NCBI GenBank assembly: GCA_947178145.1
Contig: CAMWXE010000002.1
Coordinates: 57,242-121,241 of the forward strand
Length of the DNA: 64,000 nucleotides
Direction: 5' to 3'
Origin: an uncultured Lachnospiraceae bacterium
Lineage (GTDB): Bacteria; Bacillota; Clostridia; Lachnospirales; Lachnospiraceae
This document shows, piece after piece, positions 47,174-56,207 of the stretch. Position numbers and translations under genes: made by a program. Within the stretch, counting starts at the first letter, position 1. The number at the start of each line of letters is the position of its first letter. The notes under the pieces are model-generated. The model did no database searches. It worked only from the letters and a program-made list of their open reading frames with translations, and was not told the origin of the DNA.

Positions 47174-48619
47174 TCAGAACCGAAAGTACAAAAACGGATT
47201 AAACGAACCATCAATCAGATACGCTGTACACAACACCAGAAGCCCTGTTGCCAGTATACCTCTCATTACAGGAATCACCCTGTCACCGGCCTCACTTGTC
47301 TGCATCCACTCCCTCAGCCTTGTCCAGAGCCCCATCGGAATTGGCGTCGCGCCAAGCAGGCCTGCACAGAGAATCACTACCCGATTTCTCACAAGATACG
47401 AGAATACTGCCGTCTGTGCATCCCCCACATCGCGGGCAATGCGGCTTCCGCAGAAAAAAAGTGCCTGTATATCTGCCAGGGCCCCCGACAGACTATCGTT
47501 GTGAAACACCAGAAAACTCACCAGTACCACGATGACCACATACACATGCCTTATCCCATTCAGCACCATCTCCGGCAAAAATCTTTTTCGATTATATATC
47601 TTGTTAATATATTTCTCAAAGACAAGAAATACCGCAAACATAAGTCCCCACACAATAAAATTCCAGCCTGCCCCATGCCATAGTCCCGTGAAGAGCCAGA
47701 CAACCAGGACATTCCCAATCCACCTTGACGCACACACCCGGCTGCCACCCATCGGAATATAGACATAATCCCGAAACCATGCTCCAAGCGTGATGTGCCA
47801 ACGCCGCCAGAACTCACTCACACTCCTGGAGATAAAAGGATATCTGAAATTCTCCGGAAAATGAAATCCCAGCATCCCCCCCAGGCCAATTGCCATATCA
47901 GAATAACCGGAAAAGTCAAAATAAATCTGAAGCGCCACTGCAACCGCGTATACCCAGGAAAGCAGCAGATTCCGCTGCCCAAGCGCCGCGATCTCCGCCA
48001 CAAACTCACCGATCACATTGGCAATCAGCACCTTTTTCCCAAGTCCTGCCGCAAAACGCACAATGCCACTGCCAAAATGTTCACGCACATCCGAAAAATC
48101 GATCCCCTGCGTCAATGTCTGCTCAATCTCACTGTATCGCACGATCGGACCCGCCACCAGCTGAGGGAAAAGTGTCACGTACGCCGCGTAAGTGACAATA
48201 TTTTTCTGCCGCTCCACCCGCTTGTGATACACATCAACACAATAGCTTACGATTTGAAAGGTGTAAAAGGAAATACCAATAGGAAGCGCTATCGTTTTTG
48301 TTTTCCATTCAAACACCATATTCATAAAAAAGTTAAAATATTTAAAGTAAAACAATGCCATAAATGGCAAGAGAACAGACAGAATATAAACTATTCTGGC
48401 TGCTCTCCGCTCCCTGAATCTGTCCACCAGCCACAAAAGCACATAGGAAACCACGATCTGCACAAGCATCAGCAGCACATACACTGGCTCCCCCCATGCA
48501 TAAAACAGTAGTGACACCACAAAAAGCACAAAATTCCTACCCTTTTGTGGTGACACAAAATACAGAAAAATGGTGGCAGGCAGAAAAAAATATAAAAATG
48601 TAATGCTGGAAAAAAGCAT
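47174..48619 (-). CDS. MBOAT-family acyltransferase (AlgI/DltB-like), first copy
   Basis: A 481-residue polytopic protein, ~11 spans. WRRWHITLGAWFRDYVYIP and FTGLWHGAGWNFIVWG carry the MBOAT histidines. The PIGISFYTFQ and LFPQLVAGPI segments are typical of AlgI. It passes acyl groups (usually acetyl) to the outside for polysaccharide decoration. It is a paralogue of 51903-53312. Partner is the DHHW gene at 45942. Confidence 0.9.
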   Translation of the reverse strand: MLFSSITFLYFFLPATIFLYFVSPQKGRNFVLFVVSLLFYAWGEPVYVLLMLVQIVVSYVLLWLVDRFRERRAARIVYILSVLLPFMALFYFKYFNFFMNMVFEWKTKTIALPIGISFYTFQIVSYCVDVYHKRVERQKNIVTYAAYVTLFPQLVAGPIVRYSEIEQTLTQGIDFSDVREHFGSGIVRFAAGLGKKVLIANVIGEFVAEIAALGQRNLLLSWVYAVAVALQIYFDFSGYSDMAIGLGGMLGFHFPENFRYPFISRSVSEFWRRWHITLGAWFRDYVYIPMGGSRVCASRWIGNVLVVWLFTGLWHGAGWNFIVWGLMFAVFLVFEKYINKIYNRKRFLPEMVLNGIRHVYVVIVVLVSFLVFHNDSLSGALADIQALFFCGSRIARDVGDAQTAVFSYLVRNRVVILCAGLLGATPIPMGLWTRLREWMQTSEAGDRVIPVMRGILATGLLVLCTAYLIDGSFNPFLYFRF

Positions 48620-48643
48620 ATCCGCCTCTCCTAATATGTTCGC

Positions 48644-49252
48644 TTAAATAGGATTTGATTTCTCAAGCTTATCAGAAACCTTCATATTTCTTGACTCTGC
48701 AGCAGCAATCGCCTTTGCGAGCACCTCCGATGCAGTATCCTGGTATCCCATCACAAAAAAGATATCATTGCCAAGAATCACAGCATACTCCTGCTCTGCT
48801 GTGACACAAATCCACTTTGCAGGGTCGATATTGTCCATAATCTGCTGACGAATGCTCTCTGCGTCCGCGCCATCCGCTGTTCTGATGTATACAGCACTGT
48901 AGGCTGTAGAGCTCATCATTGACTCGGACAGATACACCCCCTCAATGCCATCCAAGTCTGTCAGACCTGTATGATACGATAACATATCTGCATCCCCCAT
49001 ATCAAGTTCTGTCATCATGACATTCATAGGGAGCAGATCCTCTGCCACTCCCCCGTATACTTCATCGAAAAACGCAGACACTTCCTCTGCACTGTTCAGA
49101 TGTACCATCCCAGCAGTATCTGCATTTTCCTCAGTTGATACCTCGTCTGAACTCCGGTCTCCACTCTTGCCGCACCCGGTCAGCATTGTCATGGAAAGCG
49201 TCATCACCACAGCGATCATTCCTATTTTGTTGAAAATTGTTCTTTTTTTCAT
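48644..49252 (-). CDS. DUF4358 lipoprotein
   Basis: A 202-residue protein with a lipobox LTGC (Cys27) after a basic start, a Ser/Glu-rich linker and a DUF4358 domain with the repeated pattern of AYSAVYIRTADGADAESI and GNDIFFVMGY. Exposed outside, membrane-tethered. Function unknown; such genes often lie beside MBOAT/DHHW genes in Lachnospiraceae. It lies 24 bp before MBOAT copy 1 and 134 bp after the anti-sigma gene. Confidence 0.82.
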   Translation of the reverse strand: MKKRTIFNKIGMIAVVMTLSMTMLTGCGKSGDRSSDEVSTEENADTAGMVHLNSAEEVSAFFDEVYGGVAEDLLPMNVMMTELDMGDADMLSYHTGLTDLDGIEGVYLSESMMSSTAYSAVYIRTADGADAESIRQQIMDNIDPAKWICVTAEQEYAVILGNDIFFVMGYQDTASEVLAKAIAAAESRNMKVSDKLEKSNPI

Positions 49253-49386
49253 AAGCGTTTATCCTCCTTTTCCTAATCCTGTACTGTGGAATACCTCTTT
49301 CCCAGTCAGAAGCTCCCAAAGTACCTGTTCCTATTGTTTCTCTCTTTCTGCACAAATATTCACAAGTTCTCACCAAACCATCTCTG

Positions 49387-50160
49387 CTACGGAGCAGACT
49401 CACCGTCTGTCAAAACATATATTCTGTCCTGGTCAGAATCTTCGGAATGCCTCTCGCACAGCATTACGTCATAAGTATGAGATTTTTCCAGTGTCGCTGC
49501 CACCGCAGTGCTCAATATTTTAATCTCGCTGTTTACCTGCATATCCGCATTCTCTGACAGAATCACCTTTGCTGTATACAGGATTTCACTACTCTTATGA
49601 ACAGCATCCACATCAAGAATTTCGACTGTGGCCTGAAAACTGTATGACTCCTGTTCCTCCTCTGTCGTCTCTTCCAGTCCACCACTGACAGCATTGATTG
49701 TATCTGTGCCAGAATCTGCAGCCGTATTGTTTGATGCTGTTGTGCTGGTGCGCATGCCATTCTCATCTGCAGCAGCCGCGTTGTCTGCGGCCTCATATGC
49801 TGCCTCCTGTTTGATGTCTTCTGCCTTATCCCAGGACTGTTCCGCTGCCTGCGGTGTACTGGAGGATGAATTGCTGAGACTGCTGCCGCCAGCCATTTTC
49901 ATAACGCTTGTCATGGCTGGTATGATCAATACCAGACACGCACAGGCCGCCAGACCTCCCCATACCCTGACATTCCCTTTTTTATCACGTCTGTTTTCCG
50001 TTTGAGAGTCTGCTGCCGGGAAATCCGTTATGTGTAAATCCGTCTCAGATTCCTGAGGGGCGTTTTTTTTGTCTTCCAGCCCCGCCTCGATACGAGCCCA
50101 CAGATCCGGCACTTCACTGTTCACATACGCCCTGTATTCCCTTTCCAAGTTTTTACTCAT
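49387..50160 (-). CDS. Probable anti-sigma factor (single-span membrane protein)
   Basis: A 257-residue protein: soluble N-terminal ~60 residues (NLEREYRAYVNSEVPDLWARIE), one membrane span at about 66-86, a low-complexity Ala/Ser/Asn linker and an outside domain from ~170. Its ATG overlaps the ECF sigma stop by 8 bases (ATGAGTAA), the classic arrangement of a sigma with its inhibitor. No zinc-binding HxxxCxxC motif is visible, so it is not of the ZAS type. Signal unknown. Confidence 0.75.
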   Translation of the reverse strand: MSKNLEREYRAYVNSEVPDLWARIEAGLEDKKNAPQESETDLHITDFPAADSQTENRRDKKGNVRVWGGLAACACLVLIIPAMTSVMKMAGGSSLSNSSSSTPQAAEQSWDKAEDIKQEAAYEAADNAAAADENGMRTSTTASNNTAADSGTDTINAVSGGLEETTEEEQESYSFQATVEILDVDAVHKSSEILYTAKVILSENADMQVNSEIKILSTAVAATLEKSHTYDVMLCERHSEDSDQDRIYVLTDGESAP

Positions 50161-50686
50161 AACCGCATCTCCTTAACTTCTGAATCGCATTCTGATAGCG
50201 CCAAGTCACTGTTCCAAGTGGAATTTTAAGAATATCTGCTATTTCCTGGAAAGTCATGTCTCCCATAATTTTTAGATGCACCACCTCTCGCTCCTTTGGT
50301 TTGAGCGTGTCAAGTGCCTGCTGCAGACTCATATCAGCGATCACTCCCTGTTCGATGGAATCATTGGAAGCATTTTCTATCATTGTGTCTGCAAAATCCT
50401 CTGTCAACACTTCACGCTTTGCCTTTCGCAGAAGGTCGACTGCCATATTTCTGGCAATCGCAGCCATCCATGCCCTGTGTCCATTTCCTTCACGATATGT
50501 ATCCGCAAGCCGCCACAGTTTCATAAAAAATTCACTCGTCACATCCTCTGCATCCTCGCGGTTTGATACGGTCTGAAGCACAATCCTGTAAATATAACCG
50601 ATATATGCCTCATAGACTTCATGCAATGCACTCCTATCGCCGGCTTTCATGCGTTCCATGCATGCACTGAACTGTTTTTCTTCCAC
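50153..50686 (-). CDS. ECF-family RNA polymerase sigma factor
   Basis: A 177-residue sigma-70 family protein with region 2 (NREDAEDVTSEFFMKLWRLA, about residues 42-61) and region 4 (LKPKEREVVHLKIMGDMTFQ, with IPLGTVTWRYQNAIQKLRR). It lacks regions 1 and 3. GTG start at 50686 after GGAGGGGG. The following anti-sigma gene overlaps. It probably switches on its own operon's surface-modification genes; no clear ECF-type promoter was identified. Confidence 0.92.
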   Translation of the reverse strand: MEEKQFSACMERMKAGDRSALHEVYEAYIGYIYRIVLQTVSNREDAEDVTSEFFMKLWRLADTYREGNGHRAWMAAIARNMAVDLLRKAKREVLTEDFADTMIENASNDSIEQGVIADMSLQQALDTLKPKEREVVHLKIMGDMTFQEIADILKIPLGTVTWRYQNAIQKLRRCGYE

Positions 50687-50764
50687 ACTGACCCCCTCCG
50701 AAAAAACGAAGACTGCTGATAATCTATATACGCTTTTTCCTAAGTATTTTTATGGCTGATTTTA

Positions 50765-51889
50765 TCATTTAATCATAATTGGTTCTGCAAACGCCTCGCA
50801 GTAGCGCTCCGCCCGTTCCCATATGACCACGTCAGGATTGTATCGGTCCAGCATGCTATACTGAAAATCTCTCGCATCCTCCCAGTAAACTTCCCTGTAA
50901 TATCCCTTGCACACCTGTGACAGAAACCCTCCAAAAGAATCCCCCACAAACAATAACACCTGGTCATGATATTGCGCCTCGTCGGCCGAATCCGGCTCAA
51001 ATGCATACACGGTATCGATGCTGTACTTTTCGTCCAGCCCAGCCATCACCACCAAATCTCCTGCGTAATCCATGACATCTGTCCGAAATTTCACGGAATC
51101 AATCTCCGCGTGCGTCCCGTATACAATGCGGAAAAGCTCCTGCATGTTCACAAATGAACCGACCATGTTACTGTGGGAATCCGTGCTGTAGTAGAGCTGT
51201 ATTTTATCCTTGTTTGCCATCAGCGCATCTTTGGGGTAGACAAAGACCAGATCTGTATGCGCAAGCAGATAATCAGCCAGTTGTTCCCCGCGCGAAACCT
51301 CATTTACCCTCGCGATCGTGTCTGGCATATTTTCCGCATAGATAATCTCCTTGTTGGGAACGCACATAGTATAAAATTCAATCCCCTTGGCCCCCAGATG
51401 CTCCCTTGTCGCCAATAGATTTGCCGCTATTGCCGCCATCTCTTCCTCCGAAAAGTGATTGATCCCCATATAGTCCCATATCGGATGTCCATCGTTTTCC
51501 GTCTTATAAAAAAACATATTGTTTTTTCCCTTGAGTGTCTGTGTTGACTCAATATAAGTCCCGCCTGTGAGCAGCGAGGTGAGTTCTGTATTGAATGCAA
51601 TCAGTTTTGTCCGCCCAAACAGACCATCTGTAAAGTTGTTAATACTCCTCTGTAATCTGGCAAATCCCGTCTCCGCAGGAAAGACGCTCTGCTGTGCCGC
51701 CGCTGCCTGCCCTCCTGTGTGTTCTTCATCCTTCGTCAGCGTTCCATTCTTCTCCAAGACCGCCTTTTCCGCGTCTGTAAGTCCCGCTTCCTGCTGCTGT
51801 GGCAGCATGTTCCTTGCCACTGTCACAAGAGGTATCACCAATATAAAGACGAGAAAGGCTATCGTTATCCATTTGTCCCTGTTCTTCAT
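50765..51889 (-). CDS. DHHW/AlgX-like surface protein (second pair)
   Basis: A 374-residue protein, one N-terminal membrane span (about 8-28) and an SGNH-like outside domain. Candidate catalytic residues are in YYSTDSHSN near 240 (Asp/His) and LFVGDSFGGF near 318 (Ser). The Trp of the DHHW motif is replaced. It lies 13 bp after MBOAT copy 2. It differs much from the DHHW protein at 45942, so the two pairs may modify different positions. Confidence 0.8.
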   Translation of the reverse strand: MKNRDKWITIAFLVFILVIPLVTVARNMLPQQQEAGLTDAEKAVLEKNGTLTKDEEHTGGQAAAAQQSVFPAETGFARLQRSINNFTDGLFGRTKLIAFNTELTSLLTGGTYIESTQTLKGKNNMFFYKTENDGHPIWDYMGINHFSEEEMAAIAANLLATREHLGAKGIEFYTMCVPNKEIIYAENMPDTIARVNEVSRGEQLADYLLAHTDLVFVYPKDALMANKDKIQLYYSTDSHSNMVGSFVNMQELFRIVYGTHAEIDSVKFRTDVMDYAGDLVVMAGLDEKYSIDTVYAFEPDSADEAQYHDQVLLFVGDSFGGFLSQVCKGYYREVYWEDARDFQYSMLDRYNPDVVIWERAERYCEAFAEPIMIK

Positions 51890-51902
51890 ATTTTAAACTC
51901 CA

Positions 51903-53312
51903 TTAAAAATTAAAGTAAATAAAAGGATTGTAGGCATTGTTGCAGATAAACGACACACTGACAACCAGACCCACAACAATACCTGCTGTGTACACAATCT
52001 GCCATATCCGGCTTTTCTTCCATTGTCTGTCAATCCATGGCATGACTGGCGCACAGCCGACAATTGCAAATACAAAGTATATCCAATTCTGGCCAATGTA
52101 TGCCCATACTGCCTTGTCAATGATTCCCTTCGCGCCGATGCCAAACATTGCCTTGATATACAAAACAGCAGTCCCCATACCTGTCGATCGGAAAATAACC
52201 CAGCCGATAATGACGAGCACCATCGTGTAGATATGTCCCCACCAGCACTCTTTTTTGCTCAATCCTGTCAGTTTCTCAAATGTCAGTATCACAAAGTACA
52301 TCAGACCCCATGCGATAAAAGTCCAGTTCGCACCATGCCACATCCCAGTCAGCAGCCACACGACAAAGAGATTCAAAATCAGCCTTGGCCTGGAGACTCT
52401 GCTGCCGCCCAGCGGAAAATACACATAGTCCCGAAACCATGTCTGCATGGAAATATGCCATCTTCGCCAAAACTCTGACACAGTCCTGGATATATAAGGA
52501 TAATTAAAATTCTCCTCAAAATGAAATCCGAACATCTGACCTAATCCAATCGCCATATCTGAATATCCCGAGAAATCAAAAAAGATCTGAAGGGTGTACG
52601 CGATCGCGCCAAGCCAGGCCATACCCAACGATGCCTGAAATTCACCATTGATAATAAGACCAAACGCATTATCCGCTATCAATGCCATATTGTTTGCAAT
52701 CAACACTTTCTTGCCAAGACCAATGCAAAACCGGGTGACCCCTGCCGAAAAATCCCCAAATGTCTCAACTCTGTGCTCAATCTGCTCAGCAATCGTCTCA
52801 TAACGCACAATCGGCCCCGCAATTAACTGTGGAAACAGCGCGATATACAGCCCCACCTGCAGCGGATTTTTCTGAACCTTGCCACGGCGCCTATACACAT
52901 CAATCACATATGACATCGCCTGAAAGGTATAGAAGGAAATACCAATCGGCAGCGGCACAATCGGCACTGGAATATTCGTGTGCAGAAAACGATTGACCTG
53001 CAGTACGGTAAACGCACTGTACTTAAACCACCCCAGCGTGCCAATATTTACCAGTACCAGCAGCACAAACAATACCCTGGTCACTGCTCTTTTATCGCGG
53101 CACGCGTCCACGGCAATTCCAAAAAGCCAGTTCACCAGAATCGTTCCAATCATCAGAAATACATAGGTCGGCTCACCCCACGCATAGAAAAAGAGACTTG
53201 CCGCCAGCAGAAAAATATTTTTGAGTGCTTTTGTCTTTCTCAACAGTGCATAATATACCACTAACACAATGGGAAAAAACACAAATAAAAAAACCTCACT
53301 AGGGAAAAGCAT
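51903..53312 (-). CDS. MBOAT-family acyltransferase (AlgI/DltB-like), second copy
   Basis: A 469-residue polytopic protein with the WRRWHISMQTWFRDYVYFP and LTGMWHGANWTFIAWG histidine motifs and the PIGISFYTFQAMSYVIDVY segment. Same fold and length as the copy at 47174. It starts one base after dapF ends, so it is co-translated. Partner is the DHHW gene at 50765. Confidence 0.9.
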   Translation of the reverse strand: MLFPSEVFLFVFFPIVLVVYYALLRKTKALKNIFLLAASLFFYAWGEPTYVFLMIGTILVNWLFGIAVDACRDKRAVTRVLFVLLVLVNIGTLGWFKYSAFTVLQVNRFLHTNIPVPIVPLPIGISFYTFQAMSYVIDVYRRRGKVQKNPLQVGLYIALFPQLIAGPIVRYETIAEQIEHRVETFGDFSAGVTRFCIGLGKKVLIANNMALIADNAFGLIINGEFQASLGMAWLGAIAYTLQIFFDFSGYSDMAIGLGQMFGFHFEENFNYPYISRTVSEFWRRWHISMQTWFRDYVYFPLGGSRVSRPRLILNLFVVWLLTGMWHGANWTFIAWGLMYFVILTFEKLTGLSKKECWWGHIYTMVLVIIGWVIFRSTGMGTAVLYIKAMFGIGAKGIIDKAVWAYIGQNWIYFVFAIVGCAPVMPWIDRQWKKSRIWQIVYTAGIVVGLVVSVSFICNNAYNPFIYFNF

Positions 53313-53313
53313 C

Positions 53314-54201
53314 TCACATTTCCTCCTGAATCGTTACCTCATCATCAAATCGATCCTCAAACACACCATCGAATACAGTGACAGCCGGCCCTGTCATGTA
53401 TACCAAGTGATTCTGTCTGTCCCACTCACACAAAATCTCACCGCCAGGCACCTGAACAGTTACCCTGGTATCTGTCAGTCCGTTCAAAACACACGCCACC
53501 GCAGTCGCACAGCAGCCTGTTCCGCAGGCAAGTGTCTCCCCCGTCCCGCGCTCCCATACGCGCATCTGCACATTGTTTTTGTCAATAATCCGCACAAACT
53601 CCGTATTGGTTCGCTCCGGAAAGCGTTCATGTGTCTCAAAACAGGGACCGATCTTCTCGATATCAAAAGATGCCATATCCGACACACCGTCAACAAATAC
53701 GACTGCATGAGGATTTCCCATTGATACGCAGGTCATTTTGTATACCTGACCATTGACCTTAATCTCCTCGCTGACAACCTGCTCATTTTTTGAAACAACC
53801 GGTATTTCGGCTGCCTTCAGAATGGGAGCCCCCATATTGACCCTCACAGTCGACACCTTGCCGTCACTTCCAAGTGTAAGATCTAAATATTTTACGCTTC
53901 CAAAACTTTCTATTGTAATGCTCGTCTGGTCAGTCAGACCATAATCATACACATATTTTGCCACACAGCGAATACCATTGCCGCACATCTGTGCCCGCGT
54001 CCCATCCGCATTGTACATTTCCATCTCAAATGCAGCGCACTTCCCTGGATTGATAAAAATCACACCGTCACCGCCGATGCCAAAATGTCTGTCGCTAAGC
54101 TGTCTTACCAGTTCTGGTTTTCTTCCCGCATCAATGTGCTCTGTGAAACCGTTTATATATATATAATCATTCCCACATCCATGCATCTTTGTAAATTTCA
54201 T
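53314..54201 (-). CDS. dapF: Diaminopimelate epimerase
   Basis: A 295-residue DapF: N-terminal MHGCGNDYIYIN and the two catalytic cysteines, in QMCGNGIRC near residue 75 and LACGTGCCA near 220. It makes meso-diaminopimelate for lysine and peptidoglycan. Start ATG at 54201 has AAGGA 9 bases before; an ATG at 54207 is too close. Unusual placement between manC and an MBOAT gene, not with other dap genes. Confidence 0.95.
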   Translation of the reverse strand: MKFTKMHGCGNDYIYINGFTEHIDAGRKPELVRQLSDRHFGIGGDGVIFINPGKCAAFEMEMYNADGTRAQMCGNGIRCVAKYVYDYGLTDQTSITIESFGSVKYLDLTLGSDGKVSTVRVNMGAPILKAAEIPVVSKNEQVVSEEIKVNGQVYKMTCVSMGNPHAVVFVDGVSDMASFDIEKIGPCFETHERFPERTNTEFVRIIDKNNVQMRVWERGTGETLACGTGCCATAVACVLNGLTDTRVTVQVPGGEILCEWDRQNHLVYMTGPAVTVFDGVFEDRFDDEVTIQEEM

Positions 54202-54215
54202 AATCATTTATCCTT

Positions 54216-55544
54216 TCACGTTGCCCAACTCCAGTTGAACACCTCTGTGTCACCTTCTGTGTTGTCCTCACTGATCTGTACAGATATCAGCTGCAAATCC
54301 TCAAAAGCCCTGATCGCGTGCTTCTGTCCTCTCCTGATGGAAATCGTGTCACCGCGCGAAAGCTTCATCAGACATCCGTCAATGACAAGCTCCCCCTGTC
54401 CATTTGCCACGGTAATCACCTCATCCTTGTACCGGTGCATGTGATAGTCCTGTGCGCAGCCAGCGTTGATGGTGACATGCTTCGTGAGTGACTTTGTCCC
54501 ATCGGCATACTGGCTATAGTCATACACCTTGTACTCTCCCCACCGCCGCTCCTCATACATTGGCCGCTTGTCAATATTTTCCACATAAGGCTTTATATAG
54601 GAACTCTTGTGCTTATCTGACACAAGGATTCCGTCCTGCCCTGCTGCAATGACAAGATTCTGTGTGCCAAGCGCCACAACAGGAATTGAAAGCTCGTTGA
54701 TCACATGGGTGTTAAGACACTCCTCCCCCATAATGACATCACCGATGCTCTCCTCCTCCATCTCCTCTGTCAGCGTATTCCATGTGCCAATGTCTTTCCA
54801 CGCGCCATTGTACGGAACGACTGCGAGCGCATCCGCCCTCTCGACCACCTCATAGTCAAAGCTGTCCTTCTTCAAGCTGGCATAATGCTCCACAACATCG
54901 GAAAAATCCCGGCTCTCGACATACTTGTCCGCAATGTGCATCAGATACTTTAGTTTGAAAGCAAACACTCCCGCATTCCAGAGCGCCCCTTTCCCAATCA
55001 GCGCCCTTGCGGACGCCTCATCCGGTTTTTCCTTAAATCCTGTCACTCTGCCGCCTTCATCCCGTATGATATATCCATATTTTTCGGAAGGATACGACGG
55101 AGTGATACCCATCAGGACAATGTCTGCATCTCCCTGCTGCACACGCGCATCCATCTCCTTAAATGTCTCAAAATACTCCACATCCACGTAAGGGTCCACC
55201 GGAAGGACAATCACGGTCTCCTCCGGGTCCATTTGCTTTCTCGACTCGAGGTACGATGCTGCAAGCACGATCGCCGGGAAGGTATTTCTGCGCTCCGGCT
55301 CCACCACAATATTCACATCGGATGGCAGCTGTCCTCTGATGGACTCAACCTGCGTAGCGGACGTGGCCACCACAATATCCGCATTGATGCCCGCCCGCAC
55401 GATCTGTCGATACACGCGCTGTACCATTGATTCATAACCGCCCTCACCATCGCTGAGCAGCTTCAAAAACTGCTTTGAACGAATCTCATTTGACAGGGGC
55501 CACAAGCGCTTTCCCGAACCTCCTGACAGCAAAACGATATTCAT
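54216..55544 (-). CDS. manC: Mannose-1-phosphate guanylyltransferase/phosphomannose isomerase-like
   Basis: A 442-residue protein: nucleotidyltransferase domain with GGSGKRLWPLS near residue 8 and FKEKPDEASA near 175, then a C-terminal cupin (WGEYKVYDY, INAGCAQDYHMHRYKDEV) of type II isomerases. It makes GDP-mannose, the substrate of gmd at 20860. Distance to the gmd operon is over 30 kb, so the supply is shared. Starts 65 bp after the ANTAR gene. Confidence 0.92.
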   Translation of the reverse strand: MNIVLLSGGSGKRLWPLSNEIRSKQFLKLLSDGEGGYESMVQRVYRQIVRAGINADIVVATSATQVESIRGQLPSDVNIVVEPERRNTFPAIVLAASYLESRKQMDPEETVIVLPVDPYVDVEYFETFKEMDARVQQGDADIVLMGITPSYPSEKYGYIIRDEGGRVTGFKEKPDEASARALIGKGALWNAGVFAFKLKYLMHIADKYVESRDFSDVVEHYASLKKDSFDYEVVERADALAVVPYNGAWKDIGTWNTLTEEMEEESIGDVIMGEECLNTHVINELSIPVVALGTQNLVIAAGQDGILVSDKHKSSYIKPYVENIDKRPMYEERRWGEYKVYDYSQYADGTKSLTKHVTINAGCAQDYHMHRYKDEVITVANGQGELVIDGCLMKLSRGDTISIRRGQKHAIRAFEDLQLISVQISEDNTEGDTEVFNWSWAT

Positions 55545-55609
55545 AACTTATTATCTCCTTTATATTCACTGAAAAACACTGCTCTTACACCTTTCCCAAA
55601 ACAAAACCC

Positions 55610-56152
55610 TTATTTCATGGCCAATACCATCTGCGCCGTCTCAACCATATTTGTGCCATTATCCATGCTGTGTTTCTGCAGATAGCGATGCGCCTCCTCC
55701 TCCGTCATATGGCATCCTGTAATCAGCTGCTGTTTGGCTTTTTCTATGATAGCAGCCTCTTTCCCGTCGCGAACTCTCGGCTTTTCCCGCTGCTTCTTTC
55801 TGCGCCGGACAATTCCCTGTGAAAGCATATCGACGGTGTTGACCAGCTCATGCACCTTGATGGGCATCGCTAACCCGGTTATGCCGCTGCCCAGCTCATC
55901 CGTCAGAACCCTCTGTGAAGCCATGACTACCATCTCAAAGCCTCCGGGCAGATTCTCCTTGAGTGCGACACAGAGCATGTCTGTAAGCCGGTATCCTGCT
56001 ATGACAATGCCGTCATGAAACTCATCGGCATAACCCAATGCCTGTGCCCCGGAGGTGCAGACTGCTGTCACACCAAATCCGTTTTTTACCAGAATGTTTT
56101 TAATACTTCTGGCATCCTCAATCCTGGCAAAAGCTACGATAATATTTGTCAA
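55610..56152 (-). CDS. ANTAR-domain regulator next to glnA
   Basis: A 180-residue protein: receiver-like N-terminal domain (IIVAFARIEDARSIKNIL) and a C-terminal ANTAR helix bundle with AKQQLITGCHMTEEEAHRYLQ near 140-160. ANTAR domains bind dual-hairpin RNA and block terminators. Start is a TTG at 56152 after GGGGGTG; GTG at 56170 is less likely. The receiver lacks the usual clear DD/K set, so control may not be by phosphorylation. Following glnA by 55 bp suggests nitrogen-linked antitermination. Confidence 0.82.
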   Translation of the reverse strand: MTNIIVAFARIEDARSIKNILVKNGFGVTAVCTSGAQALGYADEFHDGIVIAGYRLTDMLCVALKENLPGGFEMVVMASQRVLTDELGSGITGLAMPIKVHELVNTVDMLSQGIVRRRKKQREKPRVRDGKEAAIIEKAKQQLITGCHMTEEEAHRYLQKHSMDNGTNMVETAQMVLAMK

Positions 56153-56207
56153 TCGTACACCCCCAATCACACTAATCGCATGTTGTGTCCTGTCATCAAA
56201 AGTGTAC

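Noticed and set aside
47795..48511. Plus-strand 238-codon frame
   Set aside because: Antisense to MBOAT copy 1; His/Gln/Lys-rich composition typical of shadows of membrane genes.
50687..50764. TTAGGAAAAAGCG upstream of the ECF sigma as an autoregulated promoter
   Set aside because: Neither a GGAAC/TGAAAC -35 nor a suitable -10 at the right spacing is present; similar strings elsewhere look like chance.
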